Positions 42,786 to 53,304 are shown, counted from the first letter of the stretch. The stretch is DNA of 64,000 nt from Tannerella serpentiformis (GCF_003033925.1 NZ_CP028365.1:1178001-1242000), one strand, 5' to 3'. The notes: a model not told the origin generated them from the letters alone. Translations and numbers: made by a program.

Positions 42786-42793
42786 CAAAGGTA
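42786..42793 (-). promoter_or_regulatory. -7 element TACCTTTG for cobQ
   Basis: On the minus strand TACCTTTG lies 25 nt upstream of the cobQ start at 42760. Bases 42794-42974 beyond it contain no gene or repeat I can name. Confidence 0.65.
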
Positions 42794-42974
42794 GAGAACC
42801 GCCGTGCCCACACCATCGGGCTCCGATTATCTCCGCCCCATTCTCCGGTAAAGAAAGTCTTCGGTACATCATCCCACATCCTATGATTTACGATCAACCA
42901 GCAGGTTGATTTATCCTTTCTACATTGCAGAAAGAAAAACAACGGCAATGATTTACTCCATTTCATATGACGAA

Positions 42975-43330
42975 AGACAAATTACTTCGATGTTTTATTG
43001 CAATGCAAATGATCTGCGACAACTTAATAGAGTAATTTATTACCATGCAAGTGATTTGCGACAAATGACCTAAGTAATCTATTGCCATGCAGATGATTTG
43101 CAACAAATAACTCAAGTAATTTATTGCCATACAAGTGATTTGCAATAAATGATCCGAGTAATTTATTACAAAGCAATTGCCTTGCAATAAATGATCCAAG
43201 TAATTTATTATCATGCGAATGATTTGCGATAAATGACTAAAGTAATTTATTACCATGCAAACGATTTACAGCAAATGACTCGAGTAATTCATTACCATGC
43301 AAGTGATTTGTGATAAATGACCGCAGACGA
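42975..43330. repeat. 42-nt tandem array, about 8 units
   Basis: AGTAAT anchors recur every 42 nt at 43031, 43073, 43115, 43157, 43199, 43241 and 43283. Units contain GCAAATGATTTGC-type dyads (6-bp arms) and AAATGACTCGAGTAATT. The array resembles the 17.4-kb array in composition and motifs. It lies between the divergent cobQ and rpsA promoters. Bases 43331-43495 are unassigned. Confidence 0.95.
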
Positions 43331-43495
43331 AATTCTCCGGAAAAATGTTTCCGAATCTTGACTCAGTTGGGCGTCGAGCCGAAAACGTGGCGAGAGGCTC
43401 TCGCGGAGGCGATGAGGCGAAAACGGACTGCAGACGAACTTACAAACGCCCAGACCGTCACCTTGCACCCGACTTCCATCGTTCGAAAAGGCCTC

Positions 43496-43503
43496 TATCT
43501 TTG
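43496..43503 (+). promoter_or_regulatory. -7 element TATCTTTG for rpsA
   Basis: TATCTTTG lies 80 nt upstream of the rpsA ATG, giving a leader of about 75 nt. That leader could carry autogenous control by S1, but no specific structure was recognised. Confidence 0.65.
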
Positions 43504-43583
43504 CAGCCTCAATTTTTGAGATTCAGAGAGTAATAACAAGAATGGTCTAACTTTTTAAGCAAACAGAGTACTCACTTTTTAAG

Positions 43584-45407
43584 ATGGAAAATTTGAAAGA
43601 CATTGTCCCCGATGAGAGCTTCAACTGGGATTCGTATGAAAAAGGCGATTCAACACCGAACGTCAATCGGGACGAACTCGTCAAGACGTACGACGAGACA
43701 TTGGGAGCCATGAAGGACAAGGAAGTAGTGATGGGCACCGTCACAGCGATGAACAAGCGCGAAGTGGTGGTCAACATCGGCTACAAATCGGACGGCATCG
43801 TGCCCATGTCGGAATTCCGCTACAACCCCGATCTCAAGGTCGGCGATGAGGTGGAAGTCTACGTTGAGAATCAAGAAGACAGGAAGGGTCAGCTGATCCT
43901 CTCGCACAAGAAGGCCCGCTCGGCCCGCTCTTGGGAACGCATCACGGACGCTTTCGAGCGCGACGAGGTGCTCAAGGGCTATGTGCGCGGACGGACAAAG
44001 GGCGGCATGATCGTAGACATCTACGGCATCGACACCTTCCTTCCGGGCTCGCAGATCGATGTGAAGCCGATCCGCGATTACGATGTGTTCGTCGGCAAAA
44101 CGATGGAGTTCAAGGTAGTCAAGATCAACAAGGAATACCGCAACGTGGTGGTTTCGCACAAGGCCCTCATCGAGGCCGAGCTGGAACAGCAGAAGCGCGA
44201 GATCATCTCTCGACTGGAGAAGGGCCAAGTGCTCGAGGGTACGGTCAAGAACATCACCTCGTACGGCGTCTTCGTCGACCTGGGCGGTGTGGACGGTCTG
44301 GTGCACATCACGGATCTGTCTTGGGGACGCGTATCGCACCCGGACGAGGTGGTGCACATCGATCAGAAGCTCAACGTCGTGATCCTCGACTTCGACGACG
44401 AGAAGAAGCGCATTGCCCTCGGCCTGAAGCAGCTTACGCCGCACCCGTGGGATGCCCTCGACCCGAACCTCAAGGTGGGCGACCATGTGAAGGGCAAAGT
44501 GGTGGTGATGGCCGACTATGGCGCATTCCTGGAGATCGCTCCGGGCGTCGAGGGACTGATCCACGTCTCGGAGATGAGCTGGACGCAACACCTGCGCAGC
44601 GCTCAAGACTTCATGAAGGTAGGCGACGAGGTGGAAGCAGTCGTCCTGACGCTCGACCGCGAGGACCGCAAGATGTCACTCGGTGTGAAGCAGCTCCGCG
44701 AAGATCCGTGGGAGAAGATCGAGATCAAGTATCCGGTCGGATCGAAGCACACGGCTCGCGTACGCAACTTCACCAACTTCGGTGTCTTTGTGGAGATCGA
44801 AGAGGGCGTAGACGGATTGATCCACATCTCCGACCTCTCCTGGACGAAGAAGATCAAGCACCCGAGCGAGTTCACACAGATCGGCGCCAACATCGATGTA
44901 CAGGTGCTCGAGATCGACAAGGAGAACCGTCGCCTCAGCCTCGGCCACAAGCAGCTGGAGGAGAACCCGTGGGATGTGTTCGAGACGATCTTCACCGTCG
45001 GCTCCGTGCATGACGGCACGATCATCGAAATGCTGGACAAGGGCGCCGTGGTATCGCTGCCCTACGGTGTGGAAGGCTTCGCTACCCCGCGCCATCTGAC
45101 CAAGCAGGACGGATCGCCGGCTAAGCTCGACGAGAAGCTGCCCTTCAAGGTGATCGAGTTCAACAAGGATGCGAAGCGAATCATCCTCTCGCACAGCCGC
45201 ACCTTCGAGGACGAGCAGCGCAGCGCACGTGCAGCAGAGCGTCGTGCCCGTAACAACAGCAACAGTGGCGGCGGCAACAACGGTGGCGGTGGTCACCATG
45301 CTCCGGCACCCGAGATGGCAAACGCACCCGTGATCGAAAAGACCACACTGGGCGACATCGAGGAGCTGGCTGCACTGAAAGAGAAGCTGGAGAACGGCGA
45401 GGCATAA
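43584..45407 (+). CDS. rpsA: 30S ribosomal protein S1
   Basis: The 607-residue protein contains successive S1 RNA-binding domains, seen as recurring G-V/T-V-x-x-I segments: VVMGTVTAMNKREVVVNIGYKSDG (domain 1, given in part), VLKGYVRGRTKGGMIVDIYG, VLEGTVKNITSYGVFVDLGG, VKGKVVVMADYGAFLEIAPG, ARVRNFTNFGVFVEIEEG and VHDGTIIEMLDKGAVVSLPYG. That is six domains, ending with a Gly/Asn-rich tail (NNSNSGGGNNGGGGHH). It delivers mRNA to the ribosome. The low-complexity Gly/Asn tail is typical of Bacteroidetes S1. A terminator follows. Confidence 0.97.
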   Translation: MENLKDIVPDESFNWDSYEKGDSTPNVNRDELVKTYDETLGAMKDKEVVMGTVTAMNKREVVVNIGYKSDGIVPMSEFRYNPDLKVGDEVEVYVENQEDRKGQLILSHKKARSARSWERITDAFERDEVLKGYVRGRTKGGMIVDIYGIDTFLPGSQIDVKPIRDYDVFVGKTMEFKVVKINKEYRNVVVSHKALIEAELEQQKREIISRLEKGQVLEGTVKNITSYGVFVDLGGVDGLVHITDLSWGRVSHPDEVVHIDQKLNVVILDFDDEKKRIALGLKQLTPHPWDALDPNLKVGDHVKGKVVVMADYGAFLEIAPGVEGLIHVSEMSWTQHLRSAQDFMKVGDEVEAVVLTLDREDRKMSLGVKQLREDPWEKIEIKYPVGSKHTARVRNFTNFGVFVEIEEGVDGLIHISDLSWTKKIKHPSEFTQIGANIDVQVLEIDKENRRLSLGHKQLEENPWDVFETIFTVGSVHDGTIIEMLDKGAVVSLPYGVEGFATPRHLTKQDGSPAKLDEKLPFKVIEFNKDAKRIILSHSRTFEDEQRSARAAERRARNNSNSGGGNNGGGGHHAPAPEMANAPVIEKTTLGDIEELAALKEKLENGEA

Positions 45408-45452
45408 TCCGACACGGATAGGCCCCCTCGGCCTTCACTCATAGCACACGAA

Positions 45453-45495
45453 AAAGAGGGACGCGGATCAATCAGATCTGCGCCCCTCTTTCATT
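45453..45495 (+). terminator. rho-independent terminator of rpsA
   Basis: AAAGAGGGACGCGGAT and ATCTGCGCCCCTCTTT form a long stem with two mismatched positions and a 7-nt loop, followed by TCATTTTCC. It lies 46 nt after the rpsA stop codon. A reversed fragment of dispersed module B (GGGAAGGTTGGCCCGGTA) follows at 45519-45536. Confidence 0.8.
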
Positions 45496-45541
45496 TTCCC
45501 CTCACCGAGAGCGGGAAGGTTGGCCCGGTAAGTACAGGCGA

Positions 45542-46435
45542 TCAATCCGTACCGCGGAGCAGGAAGTCGGACACGACAGCGATGGCCTCGTGCGCGACAT
45601 CGGTGTCGGCGAAGAGTCCGCAGTGGCAGCCGAGGTCGACAACACGCGACATCTCCATGAACGGCACCACACGCCGCGCATGCTTCACCACCTCATCGCC
45701 CGGGAAGAGGCAGTCCGACTTGCAGGCCACGATGCCGACCGGTGCACGAAACTTATCCAGGCTTTTCTTCTTCACCTCGCGCCACTCCTCGGGCTCGGGT
45801 CGGAGGTAGAGATAAATGAGGCGTGCCATCTCAAGCAAATCGGGAGCTTCAAAGTTTAGGGCTGGCTCTAAGGCGCGTTGCACAGCCTGATCCGATAGCT
45901 GCAGACGGTCCAGATCGGGCGTTCGGGCGCTGAGCAGACGATCGGTGCGTGCCAGCGACGTGGAGGCGAACCCAGCGGGCTGCACCAACATGAGTCGGCT
46001 GACGCTCAGCACGGCCGTCTCACAGAGTTGCAGCGCAATGCGTGCCCCCTGCGACCAAGCCAGAACGGTGCACCCACGTAGTCCCAGCGCCTCCATCACT
46101 TGCAGCGCCCATCGCCCATACTCCCCCTTCGAGGCGCTCAATCGGCGCCCCAGACTGAAACCGACAGCCCCGGGCACATCGGGCACAAGAAGGCGCACCC
46201 GCTCCAGATCCAGCCCCTCGATGAAAGGGCGCATAGCCAGCGGGCCGGTGAGGTATTCGCCATGAAAACAAAGGATGGGCGTAGCGTCGTGTCGCCCATA
46301 AGTCACAACGTGCGTATCGCCCAGCTCCGTAGCCACCATGCATTCGGAGAGAGGCACGTCGAGCTCGGCCAGGTGTCGGCGGTATAAATCGTGTATAAGT
46401 CGGCGTCCGCCCGCCGACCGATAGATGTCATCCAT
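45542..46435 (-). CDS. alpha/beta hydrolase
   Basis: The 297-residue protein has an alpha/beta-hydrolase layout: TPILCFHGEYLTG (HG oxyanion segment), the nucleophile elbow in VLAWSQGARIALQLCE (G/A-x-S-x-G, with A-W-S-Q-G) and a C-terminal catalytic His region (GCHCGLFADTD). The acid may be in IVACKSDCLFPGDE. The first 60 residues (DIYRSAGGRRLIHDLYRRHLA) form an extra N-terminal part. Substrate is unknown. It has its own -7 box at 46496-46503 and no operon partner. Confidence 0.85.
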   Translation of the reverse strand: MDDIYRSAGGRRLIHDLYRRHLAELDVPLSECMVATELGDTHVVTYGRHDATPILCFHGEYLTGPLAMRPFIEGLDLERVRLLVPDVPGAVGFSLGRRLSASKGEYGRWALQVMEALGLRGCTVLAWSQGARIALQLCETAVLSVSRLMLVQPAGFASTSLARTDRLLSARTPDLDRLQLSDQAVQRALEPALNFEAPDLLEMARLIYLYLRPEPEEWREVKKKSLDKFRAPVGIVACKSDCLFPGDEVVKHARRVVPFMEMSRVVDLGCHCGLFADTDVAHEAIAVVSDFLLRGTD

Positions 46436-46495
46436 AATCAGTGAAAAATGAGAAACTAAAAACGGGCTGTCACCCCGCGTGGGGAGTCAGCGGCG

Positions 46496-46503
46496 CAAAT
46501 ATA
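46496..46503 (-). promoter_or_regulatory. -7 element TATATTTG for the hydrolase
   Basis: On the minus strand TATATTTG lies 60 nt upstream of the hydrolase start. The 21-nt array begins about 60 nt further upstream. Confidence 0.6.
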
Positions 46504-46564
46504 GACGCAGTGGGGAGCTCCGGTGGGGTGAAGTTTTTCGCCTCCGGCTGCATTGGGGGCCTGA

Positions 46565-46770
46565 GAGGTAAAATACCTGTCCGGAGACGTCTAGAACCTC
46601 TCGGGAGAGGTCCGGAACCTCTCGCGAGACATTTTTTACCTCTCACGACACGTCTAGAACCTCTCGGGAGAGGTCCGCAACCTCTCGGGAGACGCTTTTT
46701 ACCTCTCACGACACATAAAAAACCTCTCGCGAGAGGTTCTAGACGTGTCGCAAGAGGTTCAGAGCGTCTC
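46565..46770. repeat. 21-nt palindromic array with 16-bp inverted ends
   Basis: ACCTCTC-headed units recur every 21 nt. The core palindrome ACCTCTCGCGAGAGGT is complete in the last full unit and degenerate (ACCTCTCACGACACGT, ACCTCTCGGGAGACG) in others. ACGTCTAGAACCTCTC at 46587-46602 is exactly inverted at 46731-46746. The period is half of the 42 nt found elsewhere. It fills the gap between the hydrolase promoter and the ABC-F gene stop codon. Confidence 0.9.
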
Positions 46771-46807
46771 AGGCGGTTCTGGGCCTGAAAAACAGTGGTT
46801 TTACGCC

Positions 46808-48556
<1,749 letters not shown>

Positions 48557-48578
48557 CCGACGATTTAACGAAGAGATC

Positions 48579-48659
48579 ATGGGTCGATTTTACGCATACG
48601 GTTATTTTTTCTTTTACCTCGACAGCGAAGTAAAGGCAGGATCCGGTGCACGTAAGTAG
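48579..48659 (+). CDS. Phe/Tyr-rich leader peptide of the phe operon
   Basis: This 26-residue frame begins MGRFYAYGYFFFYL: four Phe and four Tyr codons occur within residues 4-13. It starts 22 nt after the promoter -7 box and ends with TAG, before the attenuator hairpin. Its end covers the segment that can pair with the terminator's 5' arm (48635-48643). This is the classical design of an amino-acid attenuation leader sensing charged tRNA-Phe and tRNA-Tyr, placed before genes for Phe and Tyr synthesis. Confidence 0.85.
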   Translation: MGRFYAYGYFFFYLDSEVKAGSGARK

Positions 48660-48727
48660 AAGAGACTTTTATGAAGGAAATAGAGAAAGATCCTGCCATT
48701 GTAAATGGTGGGATCTTTTCTTTTTCT
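48635..48727 (+). promoter_or_regulatory. transcription attenuator of the phe operon
   Basis: GATCCTGCC (48689-48697) can pair either with the upstream GGCAGGATC (48635-48643, inside the end of the leader frame) over 9 perfect base pairs, or with the downstream GGTGGGATC as part of a terminator (arms 48686-48700 and 48704-48718, then TTCTTTTTC). Stalling at the Phe/Tyr codons leaves the upstream arm free and prevents the terminator; completion of the leader frame covers it and allows termination. Confidence 0.85.
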
Positions 48728-48786
48728 ATGGGTTCCCCATTCGCAAAAAGGAGGATCGACCGGATATAAACGACGAACAAAAAGGA

Positions 48787-49626
48787 ATGAAGAAGAAAGT
48801 AGCCATACAAGGCATAGCGGGGTCGTATCACGACGTGGCAGCGCAACGCTATTTTGAAGGCGAGGCCGTGGAGCCAGTGCCCTGCGACACGTTTCGCGAA
48901 GTGATCGAACACGTATCCGCCGGCACCGTCGGCATGATGGCCATCGAGAACACCATCGCCGGCAGTCTGCTGCAAAACCATGAGCTGATCCGCGAGGGCA
49001 ATTGCCGCATTGTGGGAGAGTATAAACTGCGCATCATGCACTCCTTCGCCGCACTGCCGGGCACGCGGGCGGAGGACGTGACGGAGGTCAATTCGCACCC
49101 CATCGCACTGATGCAATGTCGCGACTTCCTGGACACACTGCCGGGCGCCAAGCTCGTAGAGTGTGACGATACGGCCGGCAGCGCCCGTTGGGTGGCCGAG
49201 AAACAAATGCACGGTCACGGCGTGATCTGTGCCCGACGTGCGGCCGAGATGTACGGCCTGGAGGTGTTGGCCGAGGGTGTGGAAACGAACAAACGCAACT
49301 ACACGCGCTTCCTCGTCATCGCCCGCCCCGACCTGGCCGAACACATGCAGCAAGACGCGGTGAGAAACAAGGCCTCGCTCGTCTTCGCCCTACCACACAC
49401 CTCCGGAAGCCTCTCGAAAGTGCTCACCATCCTCTCGTTTTACGACATGAACCTCTCCAAGATCCAGTCGCTACCCATCATCGGACGCGAGTGGGAGTAC
49501 ATGTTTTACGTCAATCTCACCTTCGAGGATTACACGCGCTATCGGCAGGCCTTGGAGGCCATCATCCCACTGACTAACGACTTGAAAATACTGGGCGAAT
49601 ATGAACAAGGAAAACAAAGCATTTAG
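48787..49626 (+). CDS. pheA: prephenate dehydratase
   Basis: The 279-residue enzyme makes phenylpyruvate. Its catalytic domain starts KKVAIQGIAGSYHDVAAQRYF, with MMAIENTIAGSLLQNHELI and NYTRFLVIARPDL; a C-terminal ACT domain (HTSGSLSKVLTILSFYDMNL, then SLPIIGREWEYMFYVNL) is expected to bind Phe for feedback. There is no chorismate mutase domain, which is instead fused to the DAHP synthase downstream. The frame extends upstream to 48646, but 48787 is the family start and lies after the attenuator. Its end overlaps the aminotransferase start by 26 nt. Confidence 0.95.
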   Translation: MKKKVAIQGIAGSYHDVAAQRYFEGEAVEPVPCDTFREVIEHVSAGTVGMMAIENTIAGSLLQNHELIREGNCRIVGEYKLRIMHSFAALPGTRAEDVTEVNSHPIALMQCRDFLDTLPGAKLVECDDTAGSARWVAEKQMHGHGVICARRAAEMYGLEVLAEGVETNKRNYTRFLVIARPDLAEHMQQDAVRNKASLVFALPHTSGSLSKVLTILSFYDMNLSKIQSLPIIGREWEYMFYVNLTFEDYTRYRQALEAIIPLTNDLKILGEYEQGKQSI

Positions 49627-50809
49627 CGTACGGCCGGCCCACCGCGTCGGCACGGTGCAGGAGTATTACTTCTCCAAGAAACTGAAGGAAGTGGCGGCCA
49701 TGAATGCCGCCGGTAAACGCGTGATCAGCCTCGGCATCGGCAGCCCCGACCTGCCACCGTCGGAGGTGGCCATTGAGACGTTCCAGCGCGAGGTGGCACG
49801 CCCCGATGTGCACGGCTATCAACCCTACACGGGCATGCCCGAACTACGCCGGGGCTACGCCGCGTGGTACGAACAATGGTATGGCGTCACGCTGGATGCG
49901 GACCGCGAGGTGCTGCCACTCATCGGATCGAAAGAGGGCATCCTGCACGTCTCTATGGCTTTCCTCAACCCCGGCGAAGGCGTCTTGGTGCCCAACCCGG
50001 GATACCCGACTTATAGCTCGGTGAGCCGTCTGGTGGGTGCGGAGCTGATTCCGTACACGCTTGAGGCGTCGCGCGGATGGCAGCCCGACTTTGAGGCGTT
50101 GGAGCGCCTCGTGGCCGAACGTGAGGCGGCGTTGCGCCCACCGATCAAGCTGATGTGGGCCAATTACCCGAACATGCCGACAGGTGCGGACGCGTCGGAC
50201 GAGCTGCTGGAGCGCTTGGTCGACTTTGGGCGTCGGCACGGCATCGTCATCTGTCACGACAACCCATACAGCTTCATTCTGAACGACCACCCGCGCAGCA
50301 TCCTCTCCGTGAAGGGCGCCAAGGAGGTGTGCATCGAGCTGAATTCGATGAGCAAAGCGCACAACATGCCGGGCTGGCGCATGGCCATGCTGGCCTCGAA
50401 TGCGCAGTTCGTGGAGTGGATCTTACGCGTGAAGAGCAATGTAGACTCGGGGCAGTTCCGCCCCATGCAGTCGGCCGTGGTGGAAGCGCTCAAAGCGCCG
50501 CGCGAATGGTACGACGGGATGAATGCCGTCTATCGCCGTCGGCGCGTCTTGGCGGAGCGCATCATGGACGCGCTCGGATGTCAATACGACCCGAGACAGG
50601 TGGGCCTGTTCCTCTGGGGACGGGTGCCGACATCGGCCAAGTGCGGCGAGGCGTTGGCCGACCGCGTACTCCAGCAGGCCCACGTATTCATCACGCCCGG
50701 CTTCATCTTCGGATCGGCCGGCGATCAGTACGTGCGCATCTCGCTTTGTTGTCCGGAGGACGCGCTCGAGGAGGCGCTGGAAAGGGTGAAAACGAAAATC
50801 GGAAAATGA
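49601..50809 (+). CDS. class I/II aminotransferase, probably aromatic
   Basis: The 402-residue fold-type I aminotransferase contains ISLGIGSPDLPPSEVAIE, GSKEGILHVSMAFLNPGEG, WANYPNMPTGADAS, the PLP lysine in ELNSMSKAHNMPGWRMAM and the carboxylate-binding Arg near the C-terminus (QYVRISLCCPED). It resembles LL-diaminopimelate/aspartate-type aminotransferases, but its place between pheA and the DAHP synthase gene indicates phenylpyruvate/4-hydroxyphenylpyruvate transamination. It overlaps pheA by 26 nt. Downstream lies a short duplicated segment. Confidence 0.9.
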   Translation: MNKENKAFSVRPAHRVGTVQEYYFSKKLKEVAAMNAAGKRVISLGIGSPDLPPSEVAIETFQREVARPDVHGYQPYTGMPELRRGYAAWYEQWYGVTLDADREVLPLIGSKEGILHVSMAFLNPGEGVLVPNPGYPTYSSVSRLVGAELIPYTLEASRGWQPDFEALERLVAEREAALRPPIKLMWANYPNMPTGADASDELLERLVDFGRRHGIVICHDNPYSFILNDHPRSILSVKGAKEVCIELNSMSKAHNMPGWRMAMLASNAQFVEWILRVKSNVDSGQFRPMQSAVVEALKAPREWYDGMNAVYRRRRVLAERIMDALGCQYDPRQVGLFLWGRVPTSAKCGEALADRVLQQAHVFITPGFIFGSAGDQYVRISLCCPEDALEEALERVKTKIGK

Positions 50810-50884
50810 AAGACGGGCACCCGGCCATACTTCCCCGGCCTCGGCAAAGGCCAGCGAGAATCGAAAAATGAAAGACGGGCGCCC
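50796..50884. repeat. module B fragment between two copies of the gene 3' end
   Basis: AAATGAAAGACGGGC occurs at 50805 and again 58 nt later (50863), with related ATCGGAAAA / ATCGAAAAA before each. The first copy includes the aminotransferase stop codon. Between them is a reverse copy of dispersed module B (CCCGGCCATACTTCCCCGGC, then CTCGGCAAAGGCC). Confidence 0.75.
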
Positions 50885-50921
50885 GACTAACAATGAATCA
50901 TACATCTACACATATATTACA

Positions 50922-52025
50922 ATGAGCAAGAAAATCGAGAATTTGGATTTGAAATCCATCGTATTACCGGGGGTCGACGAGAAGCGTCCGCTGGTGATTG
51001 CCGGCCCGTGCAGCGCGGAGACCGAAGAGCAAGTGATGACTACCGCCAACGCATTAGCAGCCGTGGGGGTGAAGATCTTTCGCGCGGGGATCTGGAAGCC
51101 ACGCACGCGGCCGGGGGGCTTCGAGGGCGTCGGCGCACCGGGCCTGAAGTGGCTCAAGCGCGTGAAGGAGGAGACGGGCATGTACGTAGCCACCGAAGTA
51201 GCCACACGCGACCACGTCTTTGAGGCGCTCAAGGCCGGCGTGGACGTGCTTTGGATCGGCGCCCGGACGGCCGTCAACCCCTTCGCCATGCAGGACGTGG
51301 CCGACGCGCTCTCGGGCGTGGACATCCCCGTACTGATCAAGAACCCCGTGAACCCCGACTTAGAGCTCTGGATCGGCGCCATCCAACGCGTCTACGGCGC
51401 CGGCATCCGACGCATCGCCGTCATCCACCGCGGCTTCAGCTCGTACGACAAGAAGCTCTACCGCAACTTGCCCCTCTGGCACATCCCCATCGAGCTTCGC
51501 CGACGCATCCCGAACCTGCCCATCATCTGCGACCCGAGCCACATCGGCGGAAAGCGTGAGCTGATCGCACCGCTCAGCCAGCAGGCGATGGACCTGAACT
51601 TCGACGGCCTGATCATCGAGTCGCACTGCTCGCCCGACGAGGCTTGGAGCGACGCCGCACAGCAGATCACGCCCGATGTGCTCGACTATGTGCTCAGCCT
51701 GCTCGTCATCCGTGACGCCACGCAAACGACGGAGAACCTCTCCGCCCTGCGCCGACAGATCGACGGTGTGGACGAGCAACTGCTCGAGCTTCTGGCCAAG
51801 CGCATGCGCATCTCGCGCGAGATCGGTGTCTACAAAAAGGAGCACAACATGCCCATCCTCCAGTCGCCACGCTACGGCGAGATCCTCGAGAACCGCGCCA
51901 AGGCCGGCGCCGCGATGGAGCTGAATCCGGACTTCGTGCAGGCCATCCTCAAGAACATCCACGAGGAGTCCGTGCGCCAGCAGATGATCGTGATGAACCA
52001 AGGCGAAAACGCAGCCGAGTCATGA
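50922..52025 (+). CDS. bifunctional DAHP synthase / chorismate mutase
   Basis: The 367-residue protein fuses a type Ibeta DAHP synthase (residues 1-270; VIAGPCSAETEEQVM, FRAGIWKPRTRPGGFEG, LWIGARTAVNPF, IICDPSHIGGKRELI and IIESHCSPDEAWSDA) to a C-terminal AroQ chorismate mutase (about 280-367; LRRQIDGVDEQLLELLAKRM, REIGVYKKEHNMP). It supplies entry to the shikimate pathway and the committed step to Phe/Tyr. The fused mutase may confer prephenate-responsive control of the synthase (known for some fusions). It overlaps the next gene by 4 nt. Confidence 0.95.
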   Translation: MSKKIENLDLKSIVLPGVDEKRPLVIAGPCSAETEEQVMTTANALAAVGVKIFRAGIWKPRTRPGGFEGVGAPGLKWLKRVKEETGMYVATEVATRDHVFEALKAGVDVLWIGARTAVNPFAMQDVADALSGVDIPVLIKNPVNPDLELWIGAIQRVYGAGIRRIAVIHRGFSSYDKKLYRNLPLWHIPIELRRRIPNLPIICDPSHIGGKRELIAPLSQQAMDLNFDGLIIESHCSPDEAWSDAAQQITPDVLDYVLSLLVIRDATQTTENLSALRRQIDGVDEQLLELLAKRMRISREIGVYKKEHNMPILQSPRYGEILENRAKAGAAMELNPDFVQAILKNIHEESVRQQMIVMNQGENAAES

Positions 52026-52795
52026 AGATCCTTATCCTCGGAGCGGGTCGGATGGGGTCGTTCTTCACCGACCTGCTCAGCTTCGATCACGAGGTGGCCG
52101 TCCTCGAGTCCGACCCGCGCCGCATGCGTTTCATCTATAACGCCCTCCGCCTCGCCTCGCCCGACGAGGTGGAGGCCTTCGCCCCCGAGCTGGTCATCAA
52201 CTGCGTCACGCTCAGCCGCACCCTCGAGGCCTTCGACGCCGTGCTGCCACACCTCCGGCCTGGCTGCATCATCTCGGACATCGCCTCGGTCAAGACCGGC
52301 CTGGCCGAATACTACGCCCGCTGCGGCTTTCCCTACGTCTCCACCCACCCCATGTTCGGCCCCACCTTCGCCAACCTCGGCAACCTGATGAACGAGAACG
52401 CCATCCTCATCTCCGAGGGCGACCACCTCGGGCGGGTCTTCTTCAAGGACCTCTACGGCCGGCTGAAGCTGAACATCTTCGAATACACCTTCGACGAGCA
52501 CGACCGCGTCGTGGCCCAGTCGCTCGGCATCCCCTTCGCCTCGACGTTCGTCTTCGTGGCCACGATGGAACATCAGGACGCGCCCGGAACCACCTTCCGG
52601 CGCCACATGAAGATCGCCCGCGGCGTACTCTCCGAAGACGACTACCTGCTCTCCGAGATCCTCTTCAACCCCCGCACGCCCGGTCAGATTGAGCGCATCC
52701 GCGAGGAGTTGGCCGAGCTCCAGCGCATCATCGCCCGCCACGACTCCGAAGCCATGCGCGCCTACCTCGCCCGCCTCCGCAAACGCATCGAATGA
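52022..52795 (+). CDS. prephenate dehydrogenase
   Basis: The 257-residue protein has an N-terminal NAD(P) motif (KILILGAGRMGSFFTDLL), DIASVKTGLAEYYARC and FPYVSTHPMFGPTFANL with the catalytic His, and a helical C-terminal domain. It lacks an ACT domain. It oxidises prephenate to 4-hydroxyphenylpyruvate for tyrosine. It overlaps the DAHP synthase/mutase gene by 4 nt, so all four cistrons should be under the Phe/Tyr attenuator. A repeat element follows. Confidence 0.92.
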   Translation: MKILILGAGRMGSFFTDLLSFDHEVAVLESDPRRMRFIYNALRLASPDEVEAFAPELVINCVTLSRTLEAFDAVLPHLRPGCIISDIASVKTGLAEYYARCGFPYVSTHPMFGPTFANLGNLMNENAILISEGDHLGRVFFKDLYGRLKLNIFEYTFDEHDRVVAQSLGIPFASTFVFVATMEHQDAPGTTFRRHMKIARGVLSEDDYLLSEILFNPRTPGQIERIREELAELQRIIARHDSEAMRAYLARLRKRIE

Positions 52796-52853
52796 GAAGC
52801 GGCCCCGGATACGGACCTGGTACCCGTCCAATTAGGCCAGCATCCCTGACGCC

Positions 52854-53172
52854 TTGATTTTCTTTTGCTCCTTTTCCCCACATCAAAGCAAGAAAAGGAG
52901 TGTCCTATCGCCACATTCCCCCCGCCAGATCCCTTTTGGAGGCGTTTCGCCGAGTAATTTCCTCCAACCGATCTCTTTTGAAGGCGTTTCTCCGAGTAAT
53001 TTCCTCCAACCGATCTCTTTTGAAGGAATTTCTCCGAGTAAATTCCTCCAACCGATCTCTTTTGAAGGAATTTCTCCGAGTAATTTCCTCCAACCGATCT
53101 CTTTTGGAGGAATTTCCTTGAGTAATTTTCACCGTTGGCATGTCGTCGGTGAAAATTACTCAAAGAAACGCC
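52854..53172. repeat. module A plus TIR-bounded 42-nt array
   Basis: Module A (52854-52896, 43 nt) is followed by five units with CGAGTAATT-type anchors at 52951, 52993, 53035, 53077 and 53119. Units contain the inverted pair CCTCCAA...TTGGAGG and AGGAATTT...AAATTCCT. The right end inverts the left: GGAGGCGTTTC near 52937 returns as GAAACGCCTCC near 53164. A 15-bp hairpin, GAGTAATTTTCACCG with CGGTGAAAATTACTC (53120-53134, 53147-53161), closes the array. Confidence 0.9.
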
Positions 53173-53282
53173 TCCCTTGATCCTTAGTTGGCCCTTGTCG
53201 CTCGACATTTTGCCCAATGTCGCGGGGCGAGACGCGGCCTTTTTCGTCAGGAAATCGTGCACCCCGGTAACCCCCACGCCCC

Positions 53283-53290
53283 TATCTTTG
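53283..53290 (+). promoter_or_regulatory. -7 element TATCTTTG for msrAB
   Basis: TATCTTTG lies 14 nt upstream of the msrAB ATG, so the leader is only about 10 nt. Confidence 0.65.
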
Positions 53291-53304
53291 CCCTACCATA
53301 TTAA

